Of a stretch of 43,182 bases of DNA, positions 33,784 through 41,242 are shown one piece after another (the first letter of the stretch is position 1; every line of letters starts with the position of its first letter). Both the position numbers and the translations under genes were made by a program. The notes under the pieces are model-generated. The model was not told the origin of the DNA, searched no databases, and saw only the letters and a list, made by a program, of their open reading frames with translations. This stretch comes from Lachnospiraceae bacterium (GTDB taxonomy: Bacteria > Bacillota > Clostridia > Lachnospirales > Lachnospiraceae). The stretch covers positions 1-43,182 of the forward strand of contig JAQXIY010000081.1 in the NCBI GenBank assembly GCA_029008035.1, written 5' to 3'.

Positions 33784-35952
33784 ATGTCAATAAAAATAGC
33801 ACTTGCAGGAAACCCCAACAGTGGGAAGACTACATTATTTAATGCTCTGACCGGTTCCAATCAGTTTGTGGGAAACTGGCCGGGAGTGACGGTGGAGAAA
33901 AAGGAAGGAAAGTTGAAAGGCCACCGGGATGTCGTAATTGTAGATTTGCCGGGAGTCTACTCCCTGTCCCCTTATACCTTAGAAGAGGTGGTTGCCAGAA
34001 ATTATCTGATTGAGGAGAAGCCTGACGCTATCATCAATATTGTGGATGGTACCAATATCGAGAGAAACCTGTATCTGTCTACACAGTTGCTGGAATTGGG
34101 AATTCCGGTGGTGATGGCTGTGAACATGATGGATGTTTTGGAAAAAACAGGAGATCGGATTTATGTGGATAAGCTGGGGGAGAAGCTGGGATGTGAAGTG
34201 GTGGAGATTTCCGCGTTGAAGGGAACCGGAATAGCCAAGGCCGCAGAACGTGCAGTTGCCCTTGCCAAGGGAAGAAAATCGTCTGCCAGAGTCCATACCT
34301 TTTCCCCTGAGGTAGAGAAAATCATTTCTTCTGTAGAAGATAAAATCGGTGGCGGAGTGCCCGAGGAACAGAATAGATTTTTTGCCATCAAATTGCTGGA
34401 AAAGGATGATAAGATTCAGACACAGATGAAGGCAGTTCCCGACGTGTCCGAAGAAATCCAAAAGATGGAGGATGTCTTTGATGATGATACAGAGAGTGTG
34501 ATTACCAATGAAAGATATGTCTACATTTCCTCCATCATCGGGGAATGCGCCACCAAGAGCAAAAAGGGAGCCATGACAACCTCCGATAAGATTGACCGGG
34601 TGGTTACCAACCGATGGCTGGCACTTCCCATCTTTGCACTCGTGATGTTTCTGGTATATTATGTATCTGTGACAACAGTGGGGGCTTTTTTGACAGACTG
34701 GACCAACGATACCCTATTTGGTGAGTGGATTGTCCCGGGAGCCCGCAGCTTCTTTGAAGGCATAGGCTGTGCCGACTGGCTCACCGGTCTGATTGTGGAC
34801 GGAATTATCTCCGGTGTGGGTGCAGTGCTGGGATTTGTGCCCCAGATGCTGGTGCTGTTTATCTTTTTGGCATTTTTGGAAAGCTGTGGCTATATGGCTC
34901 GTGTGGCATTTATTATGGACCGGATTTTCCGCAAGTTTGGGTTATCCGGCAAGTCCTTTATCCCTATGCTCATCGGTAGTGGATGCGGTGTGCCGGGGAT
35001 TATGGCATCCCGAACCATCGAAAATGACAGAGACCGGAAGATGACTATTATGACAACCACATTTGTTCCCTGCGGGGCGAAGCTGCCTATTATCGCTCTG
35101 ATTGCCGGAGCCTTCTTTGATAATGCAGGCTGGGTATCATGGAGCGCGTATTTTATAGGTGTGGCAGCCATTATCTGTTCCGGTATCATCTTGAAAAAGA
35201 CAAAAATGTTTTCCGGGGACCCGGCTCCCTTTGTCATGGAGTTGCCTGCGTACCACTGGCCTACTGTGGAAAATGTGCTGAGGAGCATGTGGGAGCGTGG
35301 CTGGTCCTTTATCAAAAAGGCTGGAACCATTATTTTGCTGTCCACCATTGTACTTTGGTTTTTGATGAGCTTTGGCTGGAGCAATGCCGGATTTGGCATG
35401 TTGGAGGCAGAGCAGTTGGATGAGAGCATTTTGGCCAAACTGGGCAGTGCCATCGCCTGGGTGTTTGCTCCCCTGGGTTGGACTCAGGCAGGAGAAGGCT
35501 GGAAGATGGCCGTTGCTGCAGTGACGGGATTGATTGCCAAGGAAAATGTGGTGGCAACCTTCGGTCTGCTGTTCGGATTTGGGGAAGTGGCAGAGGATGG
35601 TTTAGAGATTTGGGGAAGCCTGGCCGGTGTGATGACACCTGTGGCGGCTTACGGATTTTTGGTATTTAACCTCTTGTGTGCGCCTTGCTTTGCTGCAATG
35701 GGAGCTATCAAGCGAGAGATGAACAGCAAGAAGTGGTTCTGGTTTGCCATTGGCTATCAATGTCTGCTGGCCTATGTGGTGTCTATGTGTATTTACCAGA
35801 TTGGCACATGGGTAACTACAGGAGTGTTTGGGCTTGGGACCATAGTAGCGTGGGCTTTGATCTTTGGAATATTGTATCTGCTGTTTCGCCCGGATAAAGA
35901 GAGTGGAAAGGCGAGACGGACCGGGAACGCTGCTGCTTCAGATGTGGCGTAG
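33784..35952 (+). CDS. feoB: Ferrous iron transporter FeoB
   Basis: A 722-residue iron(II) transporter. The N-terminal G domain has G1 GNPNSGKTT (8-16), G3 DLPGVYSL and G4 NMMD, followed by the helical GDI-like region. Two Gate motifs and a core of about 8-10 membrane segments follow, with the conserved GCGVPG and PCGAKLP stretches. Length and layout fit Gram-positive FeoB. AAAGGAGAATTAAC precedes the start. A small Cys-rich gene follows after 24 bp. Confidence 0.97.
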   Translation: MSIKIALAGNPNSGKTTLFNALTGSNQFVGNWPGVTVEKKEGKLKGHRDVVIVDLPGVYSLSPYTLEEVVARNYLIEEKPDAIINIVDGTNIERNLYLSTQLLELGIPVVMAVNMMDVLEKTGDRIYVDKLGEKLGCEVVEISALKGTGIAKAAERAVALAKGRKSSARVHTFSPEVEKIISSVEDKIGGGVPEEQNRFFAIKLLEKDDKIQTQMKAVPDVSEEIQKMEDVFDDDTESVITNERYVYISSIIGECATKSKKGAMTTSDKIDRVVTNRWLALPIFALVMFLVYYVSVTTVGAFLTDWTNDTLFGEWIVPGARSFFEGIGCADWLTGLIVDGIISGVGAVLGFVPQMLVLFIFLAFLESCGYMARVAFIMDRIFRKFGLSGKSFIPMLIGSGCGVPGIMASRTIENDRDRKMTIMTTTFVPCGAKLPIIALIAGAFFDNAGWVSWSAYFIGVAAIICSGIILKKTKMFSGDPAPFVMELPAYHWPTVENVLRSMWERGWSFIKKAGTIILLSTIVLWFLMSFGWSNAGFGMLEAEQLDESILAKLGSAIAWVFAPLGWTQAGEGWKMAVAAVTGLIAKENVVATFGLLFGFGEVAEDGLEIWGSLAGVMTPVAAYGFLVFNLLCAPCFAAMGAIKREMNSKKWFWFAIGYQCLLAYVVSMCIYQIGTWVTTGVFGLGTIVAWALIFGILYLLFRPDKESGKARRTGNAAASDVA

Positions 35953-35976
35953 CATATTGAAGGAGGAATATGGGAT

Positions 35977-36111
35977 ATGGCAACGATTATTGTAGGAATT
36001 ATTTTGATTGCAGTAGTTGCGCTGGTCATTGGAATCATGATTCGAGACAAGAAAAAAGGCAAGTCCCTCCAATGCGGCGGTGACTGCAGTAAATGTGGCG
36101 GGTGCCATTAG
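35977..36111 (+). CDS. FeoB-associated Cys-rich membrane protein
   Basis: A 44-residue protein: one hydrophobic span (about 4-22), a basic stretch (RDKKKGKS) and a Cys-rich tail with Cys33, Cys37, Cys40 and Cys43 ending in His44. Such proteins often follow feoB in Firmicutes and may bind iron or link with FeoB like FeoC; the role is inferred. GGAGG at 35962-35966 precedes the ATG. An out-of-frame ATG at 35970 gives no sensible product. Confidence 0.85.
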   Translation: MATIIVGIILIAVVALVIGIMIRDKKKGKSLQCGGDCSKCGGCH

Positions 36112-36132
36112 GAAGATTACAATAAACAAAAA

Positions 36133-36168
36133 AGTGGAGCGAGTCGTCAAGTCGGCTCGGTCTCCATT
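36133..36168. repeat. Left 36-bp terminal inverted repeat
   Basis: 36133-36168 matches the reverse complement of 36712-36747 at 32 of 36 positions. Each copy is itself a dyad (GTGGAG ... CTCC outside, GAG(C/T)CG ... CGGCTC inside). On the minus strand this copy is followed by TTTTTTG, so it could end transcription running leftward out of the element. Confidence 0.8.
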
Positions 36169-36389
36169 TGACCACAGCATAGCATAATCTCCTTAAAAAC
36201 AACAGAGAAAGAACTGCTGGAATTATGCTGTGACAAATGTGGAATATAAGTGTAATTAAAAAAGAAGTTGATGAAAGCGTGTTAGGCTCCAATTGCCGGT
36301 CGGCAATAACTCAACCTCCAATACTGGTATACTTTAATACGGGGAAAAAGCAACTTGAAACTTTTAGAGCAGAGGCGGGGAAGTGGATT

Positions 36390-36646
36390 TACGGGGGTTA
36401 GGTAGATTTAACCATTTAGCCCCGTAGAATATGGGGGCTTTTTCAAGGGAGAATTGTGGAATTACGGGTATATGAACTGTTATTGTCCCATTACCCGTAG
36501 GGATTCGTATTGTATCTGAGGTTTTGAGGATATTTATACGGGTAAATGAAAAGTTTACTTGATTAACCCCGTAAGTCGTTGGAATTATTCTGTATATGAG
36601 CCTTGATTTTACGGGGTGAGAGCAAGTTTGTTGGAAAGTACCCGTA
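36390..36646. repeat. Four 37-bp dyads at 73-74 bp period
   Basis: Units at 36390-36426, 36463-36499, 36537-36573 and 36610-36646 are each exactly 37 bp, begin with TACGGG and end with CCCGTA. Starts are 73, 74 and 73 bp apart. The outer 6 bp on both sides are invariant, and a central TT within (A/G)TT(T/A) is shared; the rest has diverged. The intervals of 36, 37 and 36 bp are partly alike in the second and third, so this is an old tandem duplication. A further single TACGGGG lies at 36338-36344. Confidence 0.85.
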
Positions 36647-36676
36647 GGGCGCAGGAAATAGCACTGGGTTTCCGTG

Positions 36677-36704
36677 TTGCATTTTGTGCTGTTTGTGATA
36701 TACT
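36677..36704 (+). promoter_or_regulatory. Possible promoter at the right end of the element
   Basis: TTGCAT (36677-36682), 16-bp spacer, TATACT (36699-36704). The expected start of transcription falls at about 36711, the first base of the right inverted repeat, which is itself a hairpin followed by TATTTTTATT. It would give an RNA of only some 40 nt. Confidence 0.4.
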
Positions 36705-36711
36705 ATTACTA

Positions 36712-36756
36712 AGTGGAGACTGAGCCGACTTTACGGCTCGCTCCACTATTTTTATT
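36712..36756 (+). terminator. Right inverted repeat, terminator-like hairpin
   Basis: GTGGAG (36713-36718) pairs with CTCCAC (36741-36746), and GAGCC (36722-36726) with GGCTC (36735-36739), loop GACTTTAC; TATTTTTATT follows. It is the right partner of the repeat at 36133-36168 and points outward as a terminator on the plus strand. Confidence 0.65.
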
Positions 36757-36802
36757 GGGACAATTTAATGCATAATACCGGAGGGATTCGCAGTAAATTT
36801 CA

Positions 36803-36835
36803 TGGGGCAAAAATGGGGCACAATAGGGCAAAAAA
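36803..36835. repeat. Three 11-bp tandem repeats (GGGGCAAAAA type)
   Basis: TGGGGCAAAAA, TGGGGCACAAT and AGGGCAAAAAA follow each other without gap, about 90 bp from the 3' end of the tRNA-Gly gene. Short direct repeats of this sort are known as arm sites of tyrosine recombinases near tRNA attachment sites. No integrase gene is present, so an old integration scar is an inference. Confidence 0.5.
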
Positions 36836-36890
36836 GAGCCGACAACGAGAACCATGCGAGCGGATTCGAGTCCAAAATTCAGACAACAAA

Positions 36891-36916
36891 AAAGGATATC
36901 CGATGGGATATCCTTT
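36891..36916 (-). terminator. Terminator of the tRNA-Gly gene
   Basis: AAAGGATATC (36891-36900) pairs perfectly with GATATCCTTT (36907-36916) around a 6-nt loop. On the minus strand the hairpin is followed by a short T-run, about 10 bp after the tRNA 3' end. Confidence 0.85.
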
Positions 36917-36926
36917 CAATAACAAG

Positions 36927-36999
36927 AGCGCGAGACGGGACTCGAACCCGCGACCCCAACCTTGGCAAGGTTGTGCTCCACCAACTGAGCCACTCGCGC
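36927..36999 (-). tRNA. tRNA-Gly (GCC anticodon)
   Basis: A 73-nt cloverleaf on the minus strand. The acceptor stem is GCGCGAG/CTCGCGC, the D arm contains CTCAGTTGGTGGAG, the anticodon arm is AACCTTGCCAAGGTT with GCC in the loop, and the T arm is GCGGGTTCGAGTCCCGT. The discriminator is T and no CCA is encoded. It has its own consensus promoter and terminator and is a single-gene unit. Confidence 0.95.
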
Positions 37000-37031
37000 C
37001 TATTTGCTGTCATCTCGCGACGACAATAGTT

Positions 37032-37060
37032 ATTATATATAAAGCATTTTCAGATGTCAA
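37032..37060 (-). promoter_or_regulatory. Promoter of the tRNA-Gly gene
   Basis: On the minus strand, TTGACA (37060-37055), a 17-bp spacer and TATAAT (37037-37032), both perfect. It lies about 33 bp before the 5' end of the tRNA, as expected of a strong stable-RNA promoter. Confidence 0.93.
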
Positions 37061-37130
37061 CAAAAATTTAGAATTTTTTTTTCGAATTTTCATATACTCT
37101 ATTAAACACCGAAATACTGGGGATTTAGAA

Positions 37131-37565
37131 GTGAGTAGTAAAACAAAAATTGTTGTTCTTCATCTGAAAGAATTGATCTATACGGCCATCTTTGCCGGGC
37201 TGGGAGTGTTGCTTGTAATCCTGCTTTGTTGGATGTTTGCCGGGAAGAACAGCAGTGAACCGGTAGAGGAGACCATATATGTCCCGGGGGTTTACACCGC
37301 CAGTTTTCAGATGAATGATAATGCTATTGGTGTGGAGGTGATTGTGGATGAAAATCACATCAATGACATCTCCTTCGTAAATATGGAGGAGTCGGTTTCT
37401 GTTATGTATCCGCTGATGGAGCCGGCATTGGAGTCCATCCGCCAGCAAATTTATGAAAAACAGTCTTTGGATGATATTACCTATGAGGCAAACAATCAGT
37501 ACACAACGGAAGTTTTGGTGATGGCTATTCAGGATGCCCTGGATCAGGCTAAAGTAGAAAAATAA
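37131..37565 (+). CDS. Membrane-anchored FMN_bind-like protein
   Basis: A 144-residue protein with one membrane span (about 16-38) and an external domain. The segment VPGVYTASFQMNDNAIGVEVIVDENHINDISF and the end VLVMAIQDALDQAK resemble FMN_bind domains. The usual flavin-attachment motif (S/T-G-A-T/S) is replaced by EANNQYT, so covalent FMN is unlikely. The GTG start follows TGGGGA with 7 bp spacing. The reading frame stays open upstream to 36768 through the antisense of the tRNA gene, which is not coding. Its role is unknown. Confidence 0.75.
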   Translation: MSSKTKIVVLHLKELIYTAIFAGLGVLLVILLCWMFAGKNSSEPVEETIYVPGVYTASFQMNDNAIGVEVIVDENHINDISFVNMEESVSVMYPLMEPALESIRQQIYEKQSLDDITYEANNQYTTEVLVMAIQDALDQAKVEK

Positions 37566-37587
37566 TACATAGTTAGGCATAAAAATA

Positions 37588-37623
37588 CCTCAGAGGGTGG
37601 GAAACATCCCAACTCTGAGGTTT
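37588..37623. terminator. Two-way terminator between convergent small genes
   Basis: CCTCAGAG (37588-37595) pairs with CTCTGAGG (37613-37620), with an inner GGTGGG/CATCCC helix. TTT follows on the plus strand, and AAAAAT precedes, giving a T-run on the minus strand. It serves both flanking genes. Confidence 0.85.
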
Positions 37624-37633
37624 CTTGTTGTGC

Positions 37634-37876
37634 TTAGTCGCTCAATCCTGAAGTATAATCAGAAAGTGCGGAAGAATCCAAGGTCAATTTGGTAATGGTG
37701 GCCTCCTTCTGCTCTTCGTACTTGCTGTACGTAGAAAAACCTACCCAACCAATTAAAGCGACAGCAACAAGTGTGGCAGCGATGGTGCCAAGAACTCGTG
37801 CTCTCTTCTGTTTCTTCACCAGCTTCTTGCGGTTGTATTTCTGCTCTTTATTGTAATCAACTTTTGCCTGACTCAT
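37634..37876 (-). CDS. Small basic single-span membrane protein
   Basis: An 80-residue protein: a Lys/Arg-rich N-terminus (KYNRKKLVKKQKRARV), one hydrophobic segment (about 28-48) and a short external tail rich in Ser, Asp and Thr. The ATG at 37876 has AAAGGAG 8 bp upstream; an ATG seven codons further out overlaps that ribosome site. I do not recognise the family. It stands alone, convergent to the FMN_bind-like gene and divergent from thyA. Confidence 0.7.
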   Translation of the reverse strand: MSQAKVDYNKEQKYNRKKLVKKQKRARVLGTIAATLVAVALIGWVGFSTYSKYEEQKEATITKLTLDSSALSDYTSGLSD

Positions 37877-37934
37877 TACTTTGCTCCTTTGCATCAAAAT
37901 CTATCTTCTAATATAGCTTATTTACCTATAAAAG

Positions 37935-37963
37935 GCAACAGATTTCACTTTGGTTTCTGTTGC
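37935..37963. repeat. Hairpin between divergent genes upstream of thyA
   Basis: GCAACAGA (37935-37942) and TCTGTTGC (37956-37963) form a perfect 8-bp stem, directly before the likely -35 box of thyA. It may be an operator or a leader hairpin. Confidence 0.35.
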
Positions 37964-37965
37964 GT

Positions 37966-38016
37966 TTGGCAGAAAAATCATATAAACTATATTAGATAAA
38001 CTTTGTTTTAAAACAA
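37966..38016 (+). promoter_or_regulatory. Possible thyA promoter with palindrome
   Basis: TTGGCA (37966-37971), 16-bp spacer and TATATT (37988-37993). About 10 bp further on lies the perfect 14-bp palindrome TTGTTTTAAAACAA (38003-38016), over the expected start of transcription. The ribosome site AAGGAGA follows. Confidence 0.5.
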
Positions 38017-38037
38017 GGGGTGTAAGGAGATGTACAC

Positions 38038-38886
38038 ATGAGTTTAGCAGATCAGATTTTTGTATCAATGTGTGAGGATATCATTGCAAATGGTGTGAGC
38101 ACTGAAGGGGAAAAGGTTCGCCCTAAATGGGAGGACGGCACCAGTGCCTATACCATTAAGAAATTTGGCGTGGTGAATCGCTACGACCTGTCCAAGGAAT
38201 TTCCGGCGTTGACCCTTCGCCGCACCGCTATTAAGAGTTGTACCAATGAGATGCTCTGGATTTGGCAGAAGAAGTCCAACAACATCCACGACCTTAAGAG
38301 CACTGTCTGGGATGAGTGGGCAGACGAAACCGGATCCATCGGTAAGGCATACGGCTATCAGATGGGAGTGAAGCATCAGTATAAGGAAGGTATGATGGAT
38401 CAGGTGGATCGAGTGATTTACGACCTGAAGAACAATCCTTTCAGCCGACGGATTATGACTAATATTTATGTGCACCAGGATTTGGCAGAGATGCATCTTT
38501 ACCCCTGCGCATATTCTATGACCTTTAACGTGACCACCAGACCCGGCACGGACAAGCTGGTGTTAAATGCCATTTTGAACCAGAGGTCACAAGATATTCT
38601 GGCAGCTAACAACTGGAATGTATGTCAGTATGCAGTGCTTATGCACATGTTGGCTCAGGTATGTGATATGGAAGTGGGCGAGTTAGTACATGTGATTGCA
38701 GATGCGCACATTTATGATAGACATATTCCTCTGGTGCAGGAGTTGATTACAAGAGAGCAGCATCCGGCACCGACCTTCTGGCTGAATCCTGACATCAAGG
38801 ATTTCTATCAGTTTACAGAGGACGATATCCGTTTGGATAACTACGTGACAGGACCACAGATTAAGAACATTCCAATTGCGGTATGA
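38038..38886 (+). CDS. thyA: Thymidylate synthase
   Basis: Methylates dUMP to dTMP with methylene-tetrahydrofolate, leaving dihydrofolate. The 282-residue protein has the catalytic Cys157 in HLYPCAYS, the phosphate-binding FSRRIM (135-140), the motif QRSQD, and HIYDRHI near the C-terminus. AAGGAGATGTACAC precedes the start. folA, 85 bp downstream, encodes the enzyme that regenerates the cofactor, so the two form a functional pair. Confidence 0.95.
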   Translation: MSLADQIFVSMCEDIIANGVSTEGEKVRPKWEDGTSAYTIKKFGVVNRYDLSKEFPALTLRRTAIKSCTNEMLWIWQKKSNNIHDLKSTVWDEWADETGSIGKAYGYQMGVKHQYKEGMMDQVDRVIYDLKNNPFSRRIMTNIYVHQDLAEMHLYPCAYSMTFNVTTRPGTDKLVLNAILNQRSQDILAANNWNVCQYAVLMHMLAQVCDMEVGELVHVIADAHIYDRHIPLVQELITREQHPAPTFWLNPDIKDFYQFTEDDIRLDNYVTGPQIKNIPIAV

Positions 38887-38971
38887 CCGAAAGCAACTTA
38901 GTGAGTCCGAGCCGAAGGCGATGGAGGAACCACATTATGAAACACGTAACGAATAGAAGGAGTATAGAAGT

Positions 38972-39460
38972 ATGAATATTATTGCATCGGCAGATCAGAA
39001 CTGGGCCATCGGCAAAGACAACCAGCTTCTGATTCGCATTCCGGAAGATATGAAGCGCTTTCGCCAGATGACCACGGGCAATGTGGTTGTTATGGGGCGC
39101 AAGACCTTAGAGAGTTTTCCGAATCAGGCACCCTTGAAGGATCGTGTCAACATTGTTATGACCAGAAATATGGACTACCAGCCAAAGGGTGTTACCGTGG
39201 TTCACTCTGTGGAGGAACTGCAAAAGGAATTGGAAGCCTATGATACCAACGATGTTTACGTCATCGGTGGCGACAGCATTTACAAGCAGTTGCTGGATTT
39301 GTGTGATACCGCCCACATCACCAAGATTGATTACGCCTACGCGGCGGATTCCTACTTTCCCAATCTTGAGGAGAGAGATGACTGGAAGATGGTGGAGGAG
39401 AGCGAGGAACAGACGTATTTTGACGTTATCTATACCTACCAGACTTACAAGCGAGTCTGA
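38972..39460 (+). CDS. folA: Dihydrofolate reductase
   Basis: Reduces dihydrofolate to tetrahydrofolate with NADPH. The 162-residue protein shows IASADQNWAIGKDNQLLIRIPEDMKRF at the N-terminus, with the active-site acidic residue in PEDM, then VVMGRKTLESFP for NADPH binding, and VIGGDSIYKQLL. GAAGGAG precedes the start. It lies behind thyA on the same strand. Confidence 0.95.
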   Translation: MNIIASADQNWAIGKDNQLLIRIPEDMKRFRQMTTGNVVVMGRKTLESFPNQAPLKDRVNIVMTRNMDYQPKGVTVVHSVEELQKELEAYDTNDVYVIGGDSIYKQLLDLCDTAHITKIDYAYAADSYFPNLEERDDWKMVEESEEQTYFDVIYTYQTYKRV

Positions 39461-39508
39461 TGCTATTTTTTATAGAATAGTATTTAGATGAAAGGTGAGG
39501 ATAGAAAA

Positions 39509-41230
39509 ATGGATATAACAGGAAGAAAATTATTTGTAAAAGCATTGCAGGAAGAGGGAGTTGACACCATATTTGCGTACCCGGGCGGTATGGTGACAGA
39601 TATCGTGGATGAGCTCTATAAGCAGGAGGGAATCCGCGTTGTGTTGCCCCGTCATGAACAGGCTTTGATTCATGAGGCGGAAGGATATGCCAGAGCCACC
39701 GGTAAGGTAGGTGTCTGCCTTGTTACCAGTGGTCCGGGCGCAACTAACACCATTACAGGTATTGCGGATGCCCATTATGACAGCGTTCCCCTTGTTATTT
39801 TTACAGGTCAGGTACCTCAGAATCTCATCGGTAACGATGCTTTTCAGGAAGTGGACATTGTGGGTATGACCAGAAGCATTACAAAGTATGGTGTGACAGT
39901 TCAGGATCGCAAGGATCTTGGCAAGACCATTAAGATGGCATTTCACATTGCAAGAACGGGTAAGCCGGGACCTGTGCTTATCGATATTCCTAAGAATTTG
40001 CAGACGCAGGTTGGCTCAGCAGTTTATCCGGAACATGTGGATATCCGAGGATACAAGCCAAATGAGACGGTACATATCGGTCAGTTGAAGAAAGCATACA
40101 AGATGCTTAAGCAGGCCAAGCAGCCATTGATTCTGGCAGGCGGCGGTGTGAATATTGCCGGTGCAGGAGAACTTCTTACAGAGTTTGCGGAGAAGATGAA
40201 GGTGCCTGTTGTTACAACCATTATGGGGAAAGGCGCTATCCCGACAGATCACCCTCTCTATGTAGGCAACAGCGGTATGCACGGCAGATTTGCGGCCAAC
40301 AAAGCGGTCAGCGAGTGTGATGTTTTGTTTTCCATTGGAACTCGCTTTAATGATCGTATTACAGGAGATTTGAATGAGTTTGCGCCCAAAGCTAAAATTG
40401 TTCATTTAGATATTGACGCTGCATCTATTTCCAGAAATGTTGTGGTAGATGTTCCCTTGACAGCCGATGCTAAGATAGCCTTGGAGCGCCTGGTGGAATA
40501 TGCGGAGCCTAAGAGCACAGAGAAGTGGCTTTCTAAAATTGCCGACTGGGAGGCAGAGAATCCTCTGGAGATGCGCCGGGACAAGGGTATGTCCCCCCAG
40601 ATGATTATGGAATCCATCAATGAAGTATTCCCTAAGGGCATTGTGGTTACCGACGTGGGACAGCATCAGATGTGGGCTACCCAGTACATTGACATGCCGG
40701 CAGGTAAGAAAATGATTACTTCCGGTGGCTTGGGAACTATGGGCTTTGGATTTCCTGCAGCTATCGGTGCCAAACTTGGCGCCCCTGAACAGGATGTTAT
40801 TTGTATCACAGGGGATGGTGGCATGCAGATGAATATGCAGGAAATGGCTACAGCCATTTGCGAGAAAGTTCCGGTTACGGTATGCGTTCTCAACAACTAT
40901 TACTTGGGTATGGTTCGCCAGATGCAGCAGCTTTTCTACGGAAAGCGCTATGAGATTACCTGCCTTCGCAGAAATATAGATTGTCCTGACAATTGCAAGG
41001 GACCCAACAAGGCGTGTCCACCCTATGTGCCGGACTTTGTAAAATGGGCGGAGAGTTATGGGGCCAAGGCCATTCGTGTTACGGAAGAGTCGCAGATTAA
41101 GACGGCCCTCATAGAGGCCAAAGCCAATACCGAGACCACCACAGTGATTGAATTTATGATTGCAACAGACGAGTTGGTTTTGCCTATGGTAAAAAGCGGC
41201 AACCCAATGAGCGAGATGATTTTAAAGTAG
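39509..41230 (+). CDS. ilvB: Acetolactate synthase large subunit
   Basis: Catalytic ThDP- and FAD-dependent subunit of acetohydroxyacid synthase, first common step of branched-chain amino acid synthesis. The 573-residue chain has RHEQ with the ThDP Glu50, SGPGATNT, the FAD region, and the ThDP motif GDGGMQMNM ... LNN. Between the last motif and the C-terminus lies a Cys-rich insert C-x6-C-x3-C-x6-C (485-503). The ATG at 39509 is preceded by AGGTGAGG; an ATG at 39488 would add 7 residues. ilvN follows after 12 bp. Confidence 0.96.
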   Translation: MDITGRKLFVKALQEEGVDTIFAYPGGMVTDIVDELYKQEGIRVVLPRHEQALIHEAEGYARATGKVGVCLVTSGPGATNTITGIADAHYDSVPLVIFTGQVPQNLIGNDAFQEVDIVGMTRSITKYGVTVQDRKDLGKTIKMAFHIARTGKPGPVLIDIPKNLQTQVGSAVYPEHVDIRGYKPNETVHIGQLKKAYKMLKQAKQPLILAGGGVNIAGAGELLTEFAEKMKVPVVTTIMGKGAIPTDHPLYVGNSGMHGRFAANKAVSECDVLFSIGTRFNDRITGDLNEFAPKAKIVHLDIDAASISRNVVVDVPLTADAKIALERLVEYAEPKSTEKWLSKIADWEAENPLEMRRDKGMSPQMIMESINEVFPKGIVVTDVGQHQMWATQYIDMPAGKKMITSGGLGTMGFGFPAAIGAKLGAPEQDVICITGDGGMQMNMQEMATAICEKVPVTVCVLNNYYLGMVRQMQQLFYGKRYEITCLRRNIDCPDNCKGPNKACPPYVPDFVKWAESYGAKAIRVTEESQIKTALIEAKANTETTTVIEFMIATDELVLPMVKSGNPMSEMILK

Positions 41231-41242
41231 GAGGGTGAGAAC

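Larger units (their letters stand above)
36133..36747. mobile_element. Non-coding element with terminal inverted repeats
   Basis: A 615-bp block without a credible gene, bounded by 36-bp imperfect inverted repeats whose similarity extends weakly outward into an AT-rich flank (CAATAAA on both sides). Inside lie a 6-bp hairpin ATTGCC/GGCAAT (36292-36307) and an array of four 37-bp dyads. This looks like a MITE-type element or a structured non-coding locus. No transposase, target duplication or second copy is visible, so mobility is inference only. Confidence 0.45.

Noticed and set aside
35938-36180. Minus-strand 80-residue ORF with a good AAGGAG site
   Set aside because: It lies entirely opposite the Cys-rich FeoB partner and the left inverted repeat, has no recognisable protein features, and would be cut by the hairpin with T-run right after its start.
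36397-36412. GTTAG-GTAGAT-TTAAC as a fourth DtxR-type site
   Set aside because: One mismatch to the pattern, and it falls inside the first 37-bp dyad with no promoter nearby. Chance is the simpler explanation.
36390-36646. CRISPR array with 37-bp repeats and 36-37-bp spacers
   Set aside because: The sizes fit, but only the outer 6 bp and a central TT of each repeat are conserved, the intervals resemble one another in part, there are just four units and no cas gene is present.
36768-37130. N-terminal extension of the FMN_bind-like gene
   Set aside because: The open frame runs antisense through the whole tRNA-Gly gene, its terminator and its promoter. The real start is the GTG at 37131.
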